Positions 48,790 to 58,860 of a stretch of 64,000 nucleotides of DNA are shown one piece after another. A program made the position numbers and the translations under genes. The DNA lies in contig CM077832.1 in assembly GCA_039720395.1 (NCBI GenBank), positions 28,693,763 to 28,757,762 of the forward strand, read 5' to 3'. The notes beneath the pieces are model-generated. The model did not search any database, was not told the DNA's origin, and saw nothing but the letters and a program-made list of their open reading frames with translations. Each line of letters begins with the position of its first letter. Position 1 is the first letter of the stretch. Origin of the DNA: Liquidambar formosana. Lineage: Eukaryota; Streptophyta; Magnoliopsida; Saxifragales; Altingiaceae.

Positions 48790-50350
48790 GAGACTTGTGA
48801 AGGGGTGATGCTTCTTTCTCAAGGGTTGATCAGATTTCCAACTCTACAAATGTTTCCATTGGTGAGCTTGCGACCCAGTGTGAGGATTCTCACTCCATCT
48901 CGAGGAACCTGAACATTTGGTGGAATCTTAATAATGACCACGAGATTCCTGTCCTTTTCTCCTCACTTAGTATTCTTGGAGATGTCTATCTCTCCCCTTT
49001 GTCCTGGGATGAGATATGTCGGTGTTTAGAGAGTAACAAATCCCTTATTCCACTTTTTGTGTGGTTCTGATACCCATCATTCTTCATTCATTGCCCTTTC
49101 GCTTTATGGATCATTGAGAAGTGTGGTGCTTGTTGGAATGTTGGGTTATCCCTCTGATGACAACTTTCTTTTATGGTTTTGGTAGGTTTGGGGGATGCAA
49201 TATCTTTGGTCTTGTGCTTCTCAGCCCTTTTTTTTTTTTTTTTTTTTTGGGTCAGATGGCTAGAGAGGAATGTGCGCCTTTTTCAAGACAATTACTCTTT
49301 TAAGGAGGCTATTATGGACAGAATCATTTTTCTTTCCTCATTATGGGCTTTCCACCACCAATGAATTTTGTGGTATCTCCTTGGATAGTATTGTGAGAGA
49401 TGAGGTTGCTATTTTCTTTCATGAGAATAAGGTTTGTTAGGATGGTTCATCAAAGTTTAATTTTGATGGACGCTCTCTTGGTAATCATGGCCAATTGGGC
49501 ATTGGAGCAGTCTCCTAAGACTCAAGAGGAATGATTGTTCATGAGCTTTCCCTACCTACGGGTGAGGAGATTGCTTTAACAGCTGAATTGCTTGCGCTTT
49601 TGGAAGGGCTTCGAAAAGCTAAGTGGTTGGGCCTTACCAACTTGATTATTGAGGGAAGGCCTCTATTGGCACCCAAAGACTTGCTTTTCATCCCCCACTT
49701 ATTTTACATTTTAAGATTTTATGAAAAATACGTAAGGTTTTCAGAAAAACTGACCTCGATGTCTATTAGAAAACATCATTTTGAATAACTTTTTGAAAGA
49801 AAGTTTTTTCAAAATCTATCGTTTAAATGAACTTTTTAGTCATTTATGATGCGAATACTATAAATGGCAAAAAAGTTTACTTAAACGATAGATTTTGGAA
49901 AAACTTTCTTCTAAAAAGTTGTTCAAAATAATGTTTTCTAATAGATTACGCTATTAGTTTTTATGAAAACCTTTTATATTTTTCATAAAACCTTAAAATG
50001 TAAAATAAATGGGAGATAAAAAGAAAGTCTTGGGGTGTCAATAGAGGCCCCCTTATTGAGGGTGATTCTATTAGGAGGGTGCGAACGAGAAGCCTAGGGC
50101 ATTTTCATCTTTACAAACTCATAAATGGCATTTTTTTTTTTTACCTCCTTAAGGCTGTTTTTTTGGTAGTTTTTTGTGCCTTGTAGTTGTGGGCAGCTTT
50201 GGTTTTTATTTATTTATTTATTTATTAATCTTTTAAGGGAGGATTTCTGTTCCTCCTTGCTAGTGCTTCTTTCTTTATTGTCAGAAAAATCTTCTTCTAC
50301 TTCTTATCCAAAAAGGAAAAAAAAATTAAAAATTAAAAATTAAAAAAAAT
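48790..50350 (+). pseudogene. LINE RNase H relic with A-rich tail
   Basis: On the plus strand, 49455-49655 reads KFNFDGRSLGNHGQLGIGAV and then ALTAELLALLEGLRKAKWLG and LTNLIIEG, the RNase H domain at the C-terminus of plant LINEs ('FDG......G.GG......' and 'AE..AL..GL......'). The frame resumes after the foldback element at 50053 (IIEGDSIRRVR). An A-rich tail lies at 50317-50350. There is at least one internal stop (after GAVS). Confidence 0.72.
49656..50052. mobile_element. Foldback MULE-like MITE no. 1
   Basis: The whole 397 bp folds: the left arm begins AAGGCCTCTATTGGCACCC and the right end, inverted, begins GGGGGCCTCTATTGACACCC. The flanks are a perfect 10-bp direct repeat, TTATTGAGGG (49646-49655, 50053-50062), which fits the 9-11 bp duplications of Mutator-like elements. 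It splits the LINE RNase H relic. The inner core is shared with the elements at 53100 and 56920. Confidence 0.82.
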
Positions 50351-50390
50351 CAAAGAATTGATGTTTGTAAGAATAATAAGAATGAGAAAT

Positions 50391-50485
50391 GTCTCTTGGG
50401 AGATTTTTGATAAAATTTTAACGATACAGAAAAGATTAGCATGGTCTTTGTACAAGGATGACACGTGCAAAAATAAGAATAGGAA
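50391..50485 (+). pseudogene. U6 snRNA pseudogene
   Basis: The central part reads AACGATACAGAAAAGATTAG, CATGGTCTTTGTACAAGGAT and GACACGTGCAAA. This is U6 snRNA, including the ACGATACAGAGA region (here one base changed, ACAGAAA) and the nearly invariant GATTAGCATGG and CAAGGATGACACG. The 5' part (GTCTCTTGGGAGATTTTTGA) is a decayed U6 stem. No plant upstream sequence element or correctly placed TATA box is visible, and the T-run terminator is shifted. It follows a LINE tail, so retroposition is likely. Confidence 0.82.
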
Positions 50486-50668
50486 CTGATGTCTTTGGCA
50501 TTCAAATTTTAAATTTTTATTTATAATTAAAATTATTTCAAATTCCATCCAATACTTTCTTGGGTATATCCATTATTCCATTCCTCATAGGGCCACTACA
50601 ATAGCAAGAAGGGTTGAGCCAAATACGTAAATCAGCAAAACTAAACCTCACAGTTGTCTTCCTAATTA

Positions 50669-51921
50669 CTCCCTCTAGCTCAATTTATTTGGCCACATTT
50701 TCTATTTTGTGATATCCCAAAATATATATCTCTCCATTGACAAAAATCAAAGCAATTAATTATTTTACTTTCCCAAATTACCTTTTTACTATATTTATAC
50801 TTACAACATTAAATAAAATAAATAAAGGGAAAATGACAAAACAGTGGGTCAATATAAAAGTAAACCTTAAAAGAGGGCTAAAACTCTAATATTTATTTCA
50901 AGTGGCAATAATGAATTTTAATTCCAATAAGAAGGGATTTTGGGTCAAATGTCTATTATACTATTTTAGTAAATTTTTTTCTATTTTTACCCTACCCAAA
51001 TCCTATTAGATTGTTCTCTTAAAACTTAACTAATATTTCTCCTACGTGTTGAGAAAGAGAAAAAAAGAAGTGATTCTCTATTTTTTTTTTGGTCATTGCT
51101 TATTGAAAAGTATGATTTAAATTTAATTCACATACCAAACCACTAGGGTTAAAAAAAAATTTAAAAAAAAGCTTTTCAAATCCAAACATGTATATTATTA
51201 TTCTAGTTGAAAAATATATATGATCGGTTTTTTTGAATTTTGTTATGAGTCTTTTAAATTAGGATAGAAGATATAGGTTTAATGTGAGAAGAATATTTAG
51301 GTGAATTAAAAAAAAAAAGAAAAAAAGAAAAAAGAAAAGAAAAGAAGGAGGGCAGAATGGTTACTATAAAGTGACATATGGTAGATCCCTTTTTTGAGGA
51401 TTAAAGTTCATATGGTAGATCCCCTTCTCTTAATGGCCAGAAAATCCGCACAAAAATCCCCAGATGGAGTGTTAATTAATGACTGGGGAGGAGCTCCTAA
51501 CTAGAGAGTGGGATTGCCGCCTTATTCATACATTAAGAGAAGGGGATTTTTGTGCGGATTTTCTGGCCATTGAGGGCTATAAGATTAGTTGTAATTTTCA
51601 TCTAGGTTTTGTAATTTGATTTTTGCGGACCTGATGGTGTTTGTACCCTTAGGCCTAAGGTGTTTTGTTTTGGTTTCTTGTATGAGCATCCTTTCTACCA
51701 AAAAAAAAAAAAAGGTTCATTACTATCATTTTAAATGGAGTAAGAGTAATTTGACCCTTTATTTGAAATTATTTTTATTTTAATCCACCACTTCGTCATT
51801 ACCGGACAAAATGATAATAGTAGACAGTTAAATCAATTGGGTAACATGGCAATGCATCAAATGCAAAGCCATAATATTTGTGATCTATCAAAGGGAGACA
51901 AATAGATTGAGCCGAAGGGAG
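50669..51921. mobile_element. Stowaway MITE split by a LINE insertion
   Basis: The left end CTCCCTCTAGCTCAATTTAT and right end (inverted CTCCCTTCGGCTCAATCTAT) match, with TA on both sides (50667-50668 and 51922-51923). At 1.25 kb it is too long for the family because it holds later insertions, including a LINE tail ending at 51712. The right end lies 18 bp before the UGT stop codon (in UGT 3' UTR). Confidence 0.75.
51375..51712 (+). mobile_element. Rearranged LINE 3' end with inverted repeat
   Basis: The right part reads HTLREGDFCADFLA on the plus strand, the end of LINE RNase H, and closes with 13-14 A at 51700. A 29-bp perfect inverted copy of its core occurs at 51433-51461 (against 51542-51570). 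CATATGGTAGATCCC also occurs twice in tandem (51376 and 51409). Confidence 0.72.
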
Positions 51922-51939
51922 TATAAAACTCACATGCAC

Positions 51940-54434
51940 CTAAGCATCCTTGGGCCTTGATACCACATTTATCAATGTTTGTAAATTTTCAGTAGAGCTC
52001 CCCTGCGGTCCAACTGCCTTTTCTGCAAATTCTTTAAGGCCTTTGATCTTGTCCCTCATCTTCTTCCCCTTTTCTTGGGCCAAAATCAGATCCAAGCTGC
52101 TAAGTAATCCATTCTTTGTGAAGACGCCGCCCTCAACTCCGACCCCAATTTCCCACACGTCCTCTACCATCCGCGCGTTCAGCCTTTGATCCCCGAAGAA
52201 GGGCCTGCATATCATAGGCACCCCACCTGCGATACTCTCTAGCAATGAGTTCCAACCACAATGTGTTATGAACGCCCCAACTGCACCATGTGCTAGAACT
52301 TGTAACTGGGGAGCCCAAGGAACAACCATTCCACTCGCTATTGTTTTGTCTAGGAATCCATTTGGCAAATGCACCTTTAAATTGTCCCTAAGTGACCATA
52401 AAAATGGCACCCCACTTGCTTCCAATGCCTCTGCTAGAGCCACAATCTCATTCTGAGGCGGTGTCGTCACTGAGCCAAAGCTAATATAGGCCACGGACGC
52501 AGCCTTCTGCTCATTGAGCCATGACATGCAACCATTCGTGTCGTTGGGAATTGATGTTGGTGGTGGTGAGAGGAGGTTGAAAGGGCCAACGTTGAGGAAT
52601 TTGTTGAACTTGGACTTGAGATCATTTGTTATGGTGGGGTCTAATTCTTCAAAGGAGTTGGTGAAAACGGCGGTTGCTCTTGGTAACATGAGGCCCATTT
52701 GGTGTAGCATGGTGGAGAAGAGGGAGTTCAAGTTTCCAAAGAGAACTCCTTCCGGCAAGTCTCGTATGCGTAGTTTAGACATTCCTGGAATGATTTTGAG
52801 GGGTTCGTCTTCACGCCCTACATTACCTGCAATTACATAATTGATTATATACACATGTATATCCTATTAAACTGGGGTCAATCTCTTTTCAATAAGCTTC
52901 ACATAGTCCGTTAAGGATGTATATAAGGCAAAAGGAAACATACGCATAATAAATCAATGATACATTCACCAATCGCCTTAAATTTTACTCATCTTATAAT
53001 TGAGAAATCACTTGTAAGATTCTAAGACGGGCAATGGTCCATTGGTAAATTGATGAGATCTCTCTCAATTTGAAGAGTTAATCTACAAATTTGAAAATAG
53101 GGCCAGGCTATTGCCACCACATAAAATACTCTAAGCCCCCCATTTAATTTATATTTTTAAGGTTTTATAAAAAATATAAAAAAAATTTATGAAAACTAAT
53201 CACATAGTCTATTAGAAAATCATTCCGGACAACCTTGTAGAGGAGAGTTTTTCCAAAATCTATCATTTAAGTAGACTTTTTGACAATTTTTCATAGAAAA
53301 TGAAATAGAGATTGTAAATGGCCAAAAAGTCTATTTAAATGATAAATTTTGGAAAAAATTTATTCTACAAAGTTGTTCAGAATGATGTTTTCTAGTGAAC
53401 AATACTAATAGTTTTCCTAAAAACCTTTTATATTTTTCATAAAACCTCAAAAAATGTAAACTAATGGGGGGCTTTGAGTATTTTATGTGGTGGCAATAGC
53501 CTCGCTCTTGAAAATATTGATTACACTATTAGATAGAAGATTCTTTAAGGGCCCCACATACATTCATCAAAAAATGATTTGTGATTTGATCATATAAGTC
53601 GATCAAAGTTGATGAATTATTTCAATATATTACATAGAGCATCAAATTTTGATCGGCTTGACTGATCAAACTAATTGGTATTTGGCCATAAATTTTTGTA
53701 AGTTCACATCCTTGAAGAGTTCTTTATCCCTAACGGTATAAGTATTATCTTAAAATTTATAGATTAACTCATAAAATTAATTAAGGAATAGCTCACCAAT
53801 AAAGCTATCTGGTGCCCCTTAAAGTGGCATTTCCCTTTCAAGACATGCCCAAATGTCCCCTTCGCACTGAACCCTAAATACGATGATGTGGGACACAATG
53901 ATTGGTCCACTCCAAAAATATTAATATCTGGTCAGCAAGTTAATTACCTCCAACTCCAATTGTGTCCCGGATGAAGTCAGTGTAGACATGAGTAGACAGT
54001 GAGTTAGGCCCCGCCGTCCAAAACGGCACCCAAGGCACCCCCATCTCCTCCGCCATCTCCGTCGCAAACCAAAAGAACGCATCCGTCACCAAGCAGCTCA
54101 CCTTCCTTCCCGTCTCTGCCACCGCCGCCTCCACACCCTTCCGAAATTCCCCCGGCGCCGCCCTCATGAAAAGCTCAATATCCTCCTGCGGCTTCCCGGT
54201 GAACACGTAATTCTCCGGCACGCCATCCCCCACGTCGTACGCTTTTACGTTGCCGCCTTTGGACTCGGAGAATATGGAGTTGTTGGATTTGGCGGTGCTG
54301 AAGAAGGAGAAGTGGAGGTTTGGCGCGGCGGTGGATAAGCGGCGGACGATGGCGAGGAGAGGAGCGGCGTGGGTGGAGAAGGGGAAGGCGAGGACGGCTA
54401 CGTGTGGGTCGGTTGAGAGATCGGTCATCGGCAT
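51940..54434 (-). CDS. UDP-glycosyltransferase, flavonoid 3-O-glucosyltransferase type
   Basis: Family-1 glycosyltransferase of the UGT78 type, which moves glucose from UDP-glucose to the 3-hydroxyl of anthocyanidins or flavonols in the cytosol. Exon 1 is 54434-53948 and exon 2 is 52826-51940, joined across a GT-AG intron; the split Gly codon restores ...TIGVGGNVGRE. The product has 457 residues, normal length. Visible: the catalytic His22 (PFSTHAAPLL), Asp118 (LVTDAFFWF), and the C-terminal PSPG box from VPWAPQ through HCGWNS to FFGDQ; the final Gln favours UDP-glucose. MLHQMGLMLPRATAVFTNSFEELDPT is close to UFGT proteins. I chose the ATG at 54434 (MPMTD); a TTG-started extension to 54512 is probably leader. 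The intron carries a foldback MITE. Exact acceptor specificity cannot be read. Confidence 0.92.
53100..53507. mobile_element. Foldback MULE-like MITE no. 2, in the UGT intron
   Basis: The arms GGCTATTGCCACCACATAAA and its inverted copy pair at both ends, and the inner part folds as well. The flanks are a perfect 9-bp direct repeat, TTGAAAATA (53091-53099, 53508-53516). The inner core (for example 'ttttggaaaaa' and 'tctattagaaaa' stretches) is shared with foldback no. 1 and 3, but the outer arms are different. Confidence 0.82.
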
Positions 54435-54519
54435 GGCTGGTGGTGAGAATTTCAATTTGCGGTGGTGAAAAACGCAATGGTGATGGTTGAGAATTTCAAT
54501 TTGCCAATGCAACTTGCCA

Positions 54520-54608
54520 CTTTATAACACTTGAATGCCGATCGATCGATCGAGAGAGACAGAACGGTGGTTCGTTGTAACCCCCGGGGGAAGAATATGA
54601 GGCACGTG
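54520..54608 (-). promoter_or_regulatory. UGT promoter: TATA box and G-box
   Basis: On the minus strand TATAAAG lies at 54526-54520, 86 bp before the chosen ATG. A G-box, CACGTG, lies at 54603-54608, about 80 bp further upstream. G-boxes bind bHLH factors, which control many flavonoid genes. A second TATA candidate (TATAAAA) is at 54712-54706. Which one is used is inferred. Confidence 0.5.
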
Positions 54609-54739
54609 ATAACCCCCGCGGAAGAATGGTAGAGTTTGGGTAGCGTGGGAAAATTCAAACCGGGACCCACCAGCACTAACGGCCCGAGATTGAGGGGAGA
54701 TGGGATTTTATAGATCCGAGAGGCATTATCCGACTGCAT

Positions 54740-55295
54740 TCGACATGCGCGACAAATTTACATTTTTTTGTATTTTTATTTAAAAACTTTATTGGGGAGT
54801 TACGTACATGAATCTGGGGAGATGAATGGTGGATGAAATGTGGAAATTCGAATTTGAAGAATCCTACTTTGACTTGAAATTCTAATTTAAATTAACCTTT
54901 TGCACCAACTTATTTTGAGAATAAATAAGAGAAGAAAGTGAGAGAAAAAATTTAAGACATTTTGAAAAAAACACATTTATTTAGGTATCCTTATTAAATG
55001 TTTTCACACCCATATATATACTTTAATAATCTACTTTTGCCCTTGAGTCTAGTACAATACATTAACTTAGTTTGTTTTGTCTATATCATGTAATTTATAC
55101 CACGGGTAAGAGTATATAGGGAAATCGATTAAAATGAAATTGTTGACTTTTTTTATTAGGAAAATAACTTTGAAACAACCCTAAATAAAAATGAAGATAA
55201 TCAATATGAAATAAGAAAAGGCATATATTTTTCAAATGACACCATCTAATATGGGTGTTAATGAGTTGAGTAGTAGACCGCTCAAGTTTGGCTCT
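54740..55295. other. UGT upstream DNA, nothing recognised
   Basis: AT-rich DNA between the UGT promoter and the MULE-like element. No gene, RNA or complete repeat seen. Confidence 0.5.
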
Positions 55296-55304
55296 TTAAA
55301 TTAA

Positions 55305-56709
55305 GGGTAAAATACATTTACACCCCCTGTGTTTATTGACTATTACACTGACACCCCTTATCATTTCTGAAATTACACTACCCTCCCCTTGTCAGAACGG
55401 CAACGTTAACATGATTAACGGATATGTAAAAAGACCAAATTACCCTTCTTTTAAAACAACGTCGTTTTGTGTTTTTCTCTCTCCCTCCCGCTGCCCATCG
55501 CAGCAAACCCCGTTCACCTCGCCGTGCCGTCACCATCACCGTCGCGTTTGGCATTGTGGTGCAGAGGGAGTGTGGGTGGGATGGGGGTTTGCTACTGGAG
55601 CACCCCATAACCAGATCTGCTCCATGAAGAGCATCGGCGGGAGAGCTCGACGAAGGGAGGGCTAGAGCTCGACGGAGGGTGGGTCAAAGACTCCATTTTT
55701 TCCGACGAGCGTCAAAGACTCCATTTTTTCCGGCGACTTGTTACTCTCCCTCGACACCAAACCCAAACCCATTTTCTGAGAAAAACCCAAAGCCTCCCCA
55801 CATTGCCAGAAGCCCGCCGCGATCTCCTTCTCCCTCTCGTCTCGTCTCTCCGCCGCGAGCATCCCCTTCACCGACGAGACTTCGACGCACGGACAAACCC
55901 AAAAAATGCTCGCCGGAAAAATGGAGGCTTCAACGCCGGAAAAAATGGTGGCTGTGACGCCGGAAAAAAGCTCGCCGTCGAATTGGGTATTGGTTGTCGT
56001 CCCATGCAGATCTGATGAGCAGAGGAAAAGAAAGAGGAAAGAAAAAAAAAAAGGAAGAGAAGAAGAGGGAAGAGGAAAAATCTTGCCGGAAAATCTCGAC
56101 ACCAAAGGAGAGGTGAAGAGGACGGCTTTAGACCCGAGCGTCGCCGGCGTTCGAGGCTGTTGCAACAGGGGGGCAAAAAATTTTTTTTGAAAGACATGAA
56201 GATGAGGCAAATTTGTTGAAGGCTGTTGCTTCTTCTTTGTGCTTTTTCGTCGGAAAAAAAGGAGTTGGGCAAATCTGTTGCAACAGGCTGTTGCTTCTTC
56301 TTCGTGCTTCTTTGCCGGAAAAAATAATGGCTTTGAAGGAAAAAAAAAATGCACGAAGAAGAAGAAGAGAAGAAGCAGCAGCAGCAGTCGCTCCACCGCC
56401 GTCCATGGCCATGGCTACGAGGTTGGGTTCTAGGGCTTGAGGGTGAGAGGGTTGGCTTCATTCAGATTTGGGGGAGTATCCTCCACGCCAAACGCAGCGT
56501 TTTAGTTTCAATAAGGGTAATATGGGTATTATGAGCTCATTTTTTACATGACGTCAGCAATAGCTGTTAATCTTTTAAACGGCGGGTTGACGGATGGAGG
56601 AATGTGTATATTATTTTCTAAAGTAGGGGAGGACAGTGTAATTTCAGAAATGACAGGGGGTGTCAGTGTAATAGTCAGTAAACACAGGGGGTGTAAATGT
56701 ATTTTACCC
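55305..56709. mobile_element. MULE-like element with GC-rich interior, possible Pack-MULE
   Basis: Long terminal inverted repeats (about 90 bp: GGGTAAAATACATTTACACC... against its complement ending at 56709) enclose about 1.2 kb. The flanks are a perfect 9-bp direct repeat, TTAAATTAA (55296-55304, 56710-56718), the standard MULE signature. The interior (55480-56460) is much richer in GC than the ends, with repeated words such as GCCGGAAAAAA and CTTCTTCTTCGTGCTTC. Frames overlap on both strands (up to 244 residues on the minus strand) but their composition is low-complexity and I recognise no protein family. It might carry captured host gene leader or coding pieces. Confidence 0.72.
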
Positions 56710-56919
56710 TTAAATTAACAAGCTCAAAAGTGAGGCTTGAGCTTGACTCATTGAGCTCAAATGAACTTTTTATCAAGCCAATCCTAAATTGAGTTCAAGT
56801 AGTTTGATTATTTAAAGCATAAATAAACTTATCAAGCTAATTTTAATTTTTAAAAGTTTTAATTTTCAAAATAAGATTAGGGTCAGATTCATAAATTTAA
56901 AGTTTTCAAAATAATATTA

Positions 56920-57315
56920 GGGTCCGAATATTCCAACCCCTTCAAGTGATCTTCCCACCCCTTTAATTTTAATTTTTAAAAGTTTTAGAAAAATATAAAA
57001 GGTTTTTATGAAAAGTGACCACATTGTCCACTATAAAACATAATTTTGAACAACTTTGTAGAAAGTTTTTTCAAAATCTATAGTTTAAGTCGACTGTTTG
57101 GCCAAAAATGAAATAGAGATTAAAAATGGCTAAAAAATCTATTTACATGATAGATTTTGGAAAAACTTTCTTCTGCAAAATTGTTTGAAATCATGTTTTC
57201 TAGTAGATTATGTGATCACTTCTCATAAAAGCCTTTTATTTTTCTTAAATCTTTAAAAAAAATTTAAATTAGTGGGGTGGAGAGATCACTTGAAGGGGTT
57301 GCAATATCCGAACCC
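56920..57315. mobile_element. Foldback MULE-like MITE no. 3
   Basis: The arms GGGTCCGAATATTCCAACCC and (inverted) GGGTTCGGATATTGCAACCC pair and continue with CTTCAAGTGATCT. The core matches foldback no. 1 and 2. No target duplication is visible; just before the left end a partial tandem copy of 'ttttcaaaataagattaggg' suggests the flank was rearranged. Confidence 0.72.
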
Positions 57316-57795
57316 AGTGTTGGAAATACATCACATCCTACATTGGTTAATTATAAACCTTGACATGGCTTCATATACCTGTTTGGACCCTCCACTTACA
57401 AGTTTAGACTTTTAGGTTAGAAACTTAAACATATCTTATAACAAATAGCTCGACGTTTTGCATTTATTACATTAGTTCATTGTTAATGTATGTAGTATAA
57501 TATGGAAAACATTGCTAAGATCAATCGAGTTCATATACAAAGCCTAATATGCCATCAAATAAATTAACAATATCCCAAGTAACTAAAAGAAGAAGAAGAA
57601 GAAGAAGAAGAGTAAATTAACAACGTGAAATAAATTCAACGATGTACCTCCTATTTAAAAAAAAACGTTGTTAAGATTGTGGATTTAGCTACCTTAAATA
57701 AATAATATCCCTATAGATTTTGAATCCATCACAAGATTTAACCTTCTTCTAATAACTAGATATAGCATATGTGCGTTGCACGTGAATATTTTTAA
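57316..57795. other. Intergenic DNA with GAA repeat
   Basis: No gene. A (GAA)n run lies at 57586-57611. At 57760-57790 is the motif ACTAGATATAGCATATGTGC followed by GTTGCACGTG, whose relatives are at 5766 and 47875. Confidence 0.5.
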
Positions 57796-58860
57796 GGGAA
57801 AATTAGCAATTACCCCTATTAGGGATATGACTTTAGCAAAAACCCCTACTTAAGATTTAGTAATTTGATAACCCCTTTTTTTAAGTTGTTATTTGTGATA
57901 AGGTAAAACCATGTTTTTTTATACCATATATACCCTTCATTTGACATTTTGGCATTACTGGTACTACTGATATGGAAAACCCCTTTTTCCATATGTTGAG
58001 AAAAAACTGTAACCGTTTTTCGGGGGATTTGATTTCGTGGGAGAGATATTTCGGTTACATCATGTTTCTCTCTCTTCAAACCAGCGCAAAAGGTGGAAAT
58101 TCAAATTTGAATTCCCGATGTTTCCCTCATTCCAAGCGGCTCAAAGAGATTTCGTTTGGGTTTGAAAGTGTTCGTAGTTTCTTCTATGTCGATCTGTTTT
58201 ACAGATTTTTGGTGATTTTCTGGGTATTATACGGGAAATCAGTGGTGAAAGTGTTCATTTTGTTGATTTCGGAAAGTACAAAGCATTGTTTCCGGTGGGG
58301 GTAGCTGAATATCGTTGGGGTTTTGTGTGGATTTCGTAATACGGGGATTCAGCTGCTGTATATGTAAGATGAGTACATATATTTTTGCTAGTTATGAGTT
58401 TTTTTACATGTTTATTGCATTTGTCATTGAGATTTGGGTTGGCTTCGTATGTGTGGGTGAGTATTTTGTTGATGTGTGTCATACAAGTGGACGTGTAGGT
58501 TGGAGATTGTCGAGTTTGATGGATTTGTATGGTGTGGTTAATTCACTAGTACTGTTATGTTCTGGTTTTAGAAAGAAGGTAGTGTAGGGTTAAATTTACT
58601 ATGCAAACAGTATCGTGATACTGTCTAATGTTTGTTATATGTTTAAGTATATATGGGTAGTAAAGTGGTACTGTTGGTAGAACGTGATAAATGCTGTTAC
58701 GTTTTATGTACATATGCGAAATTTTGCAATAGAACATGATATGTCTTTACTTGTGTGTATGCGTTTGGTAGTTGGTTTATGTGTTGTGTTGTTTATGTTC
58801 ATATAATAAATTGATATTGTTTGTATATTTATACAGGTTAATATATCCATTTGGAATGCG

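Noticed and set aside
54435..54512. N-terminal extension of the UGT
   Set aside because: It would need a TTG start and adds residues that family members lack; the ATG at 54434 gives the normal start and length.
55662..56461. Long overlapping frames (244 and 197 residues) on the minus strand
   Set aside because: They overlap in several frames at once, are built of Phe/Ser/Lys/Arg-rich low-complexity sequence, match no family I know, and lie inside a MULE-like element.
57972..58587. Frames of 110 and 90 residues before the transposase
   Set aside because: They lie in the likely leader or terminal-repeat region of the MULE, have no family resemblance and no fit with the transposase frame.
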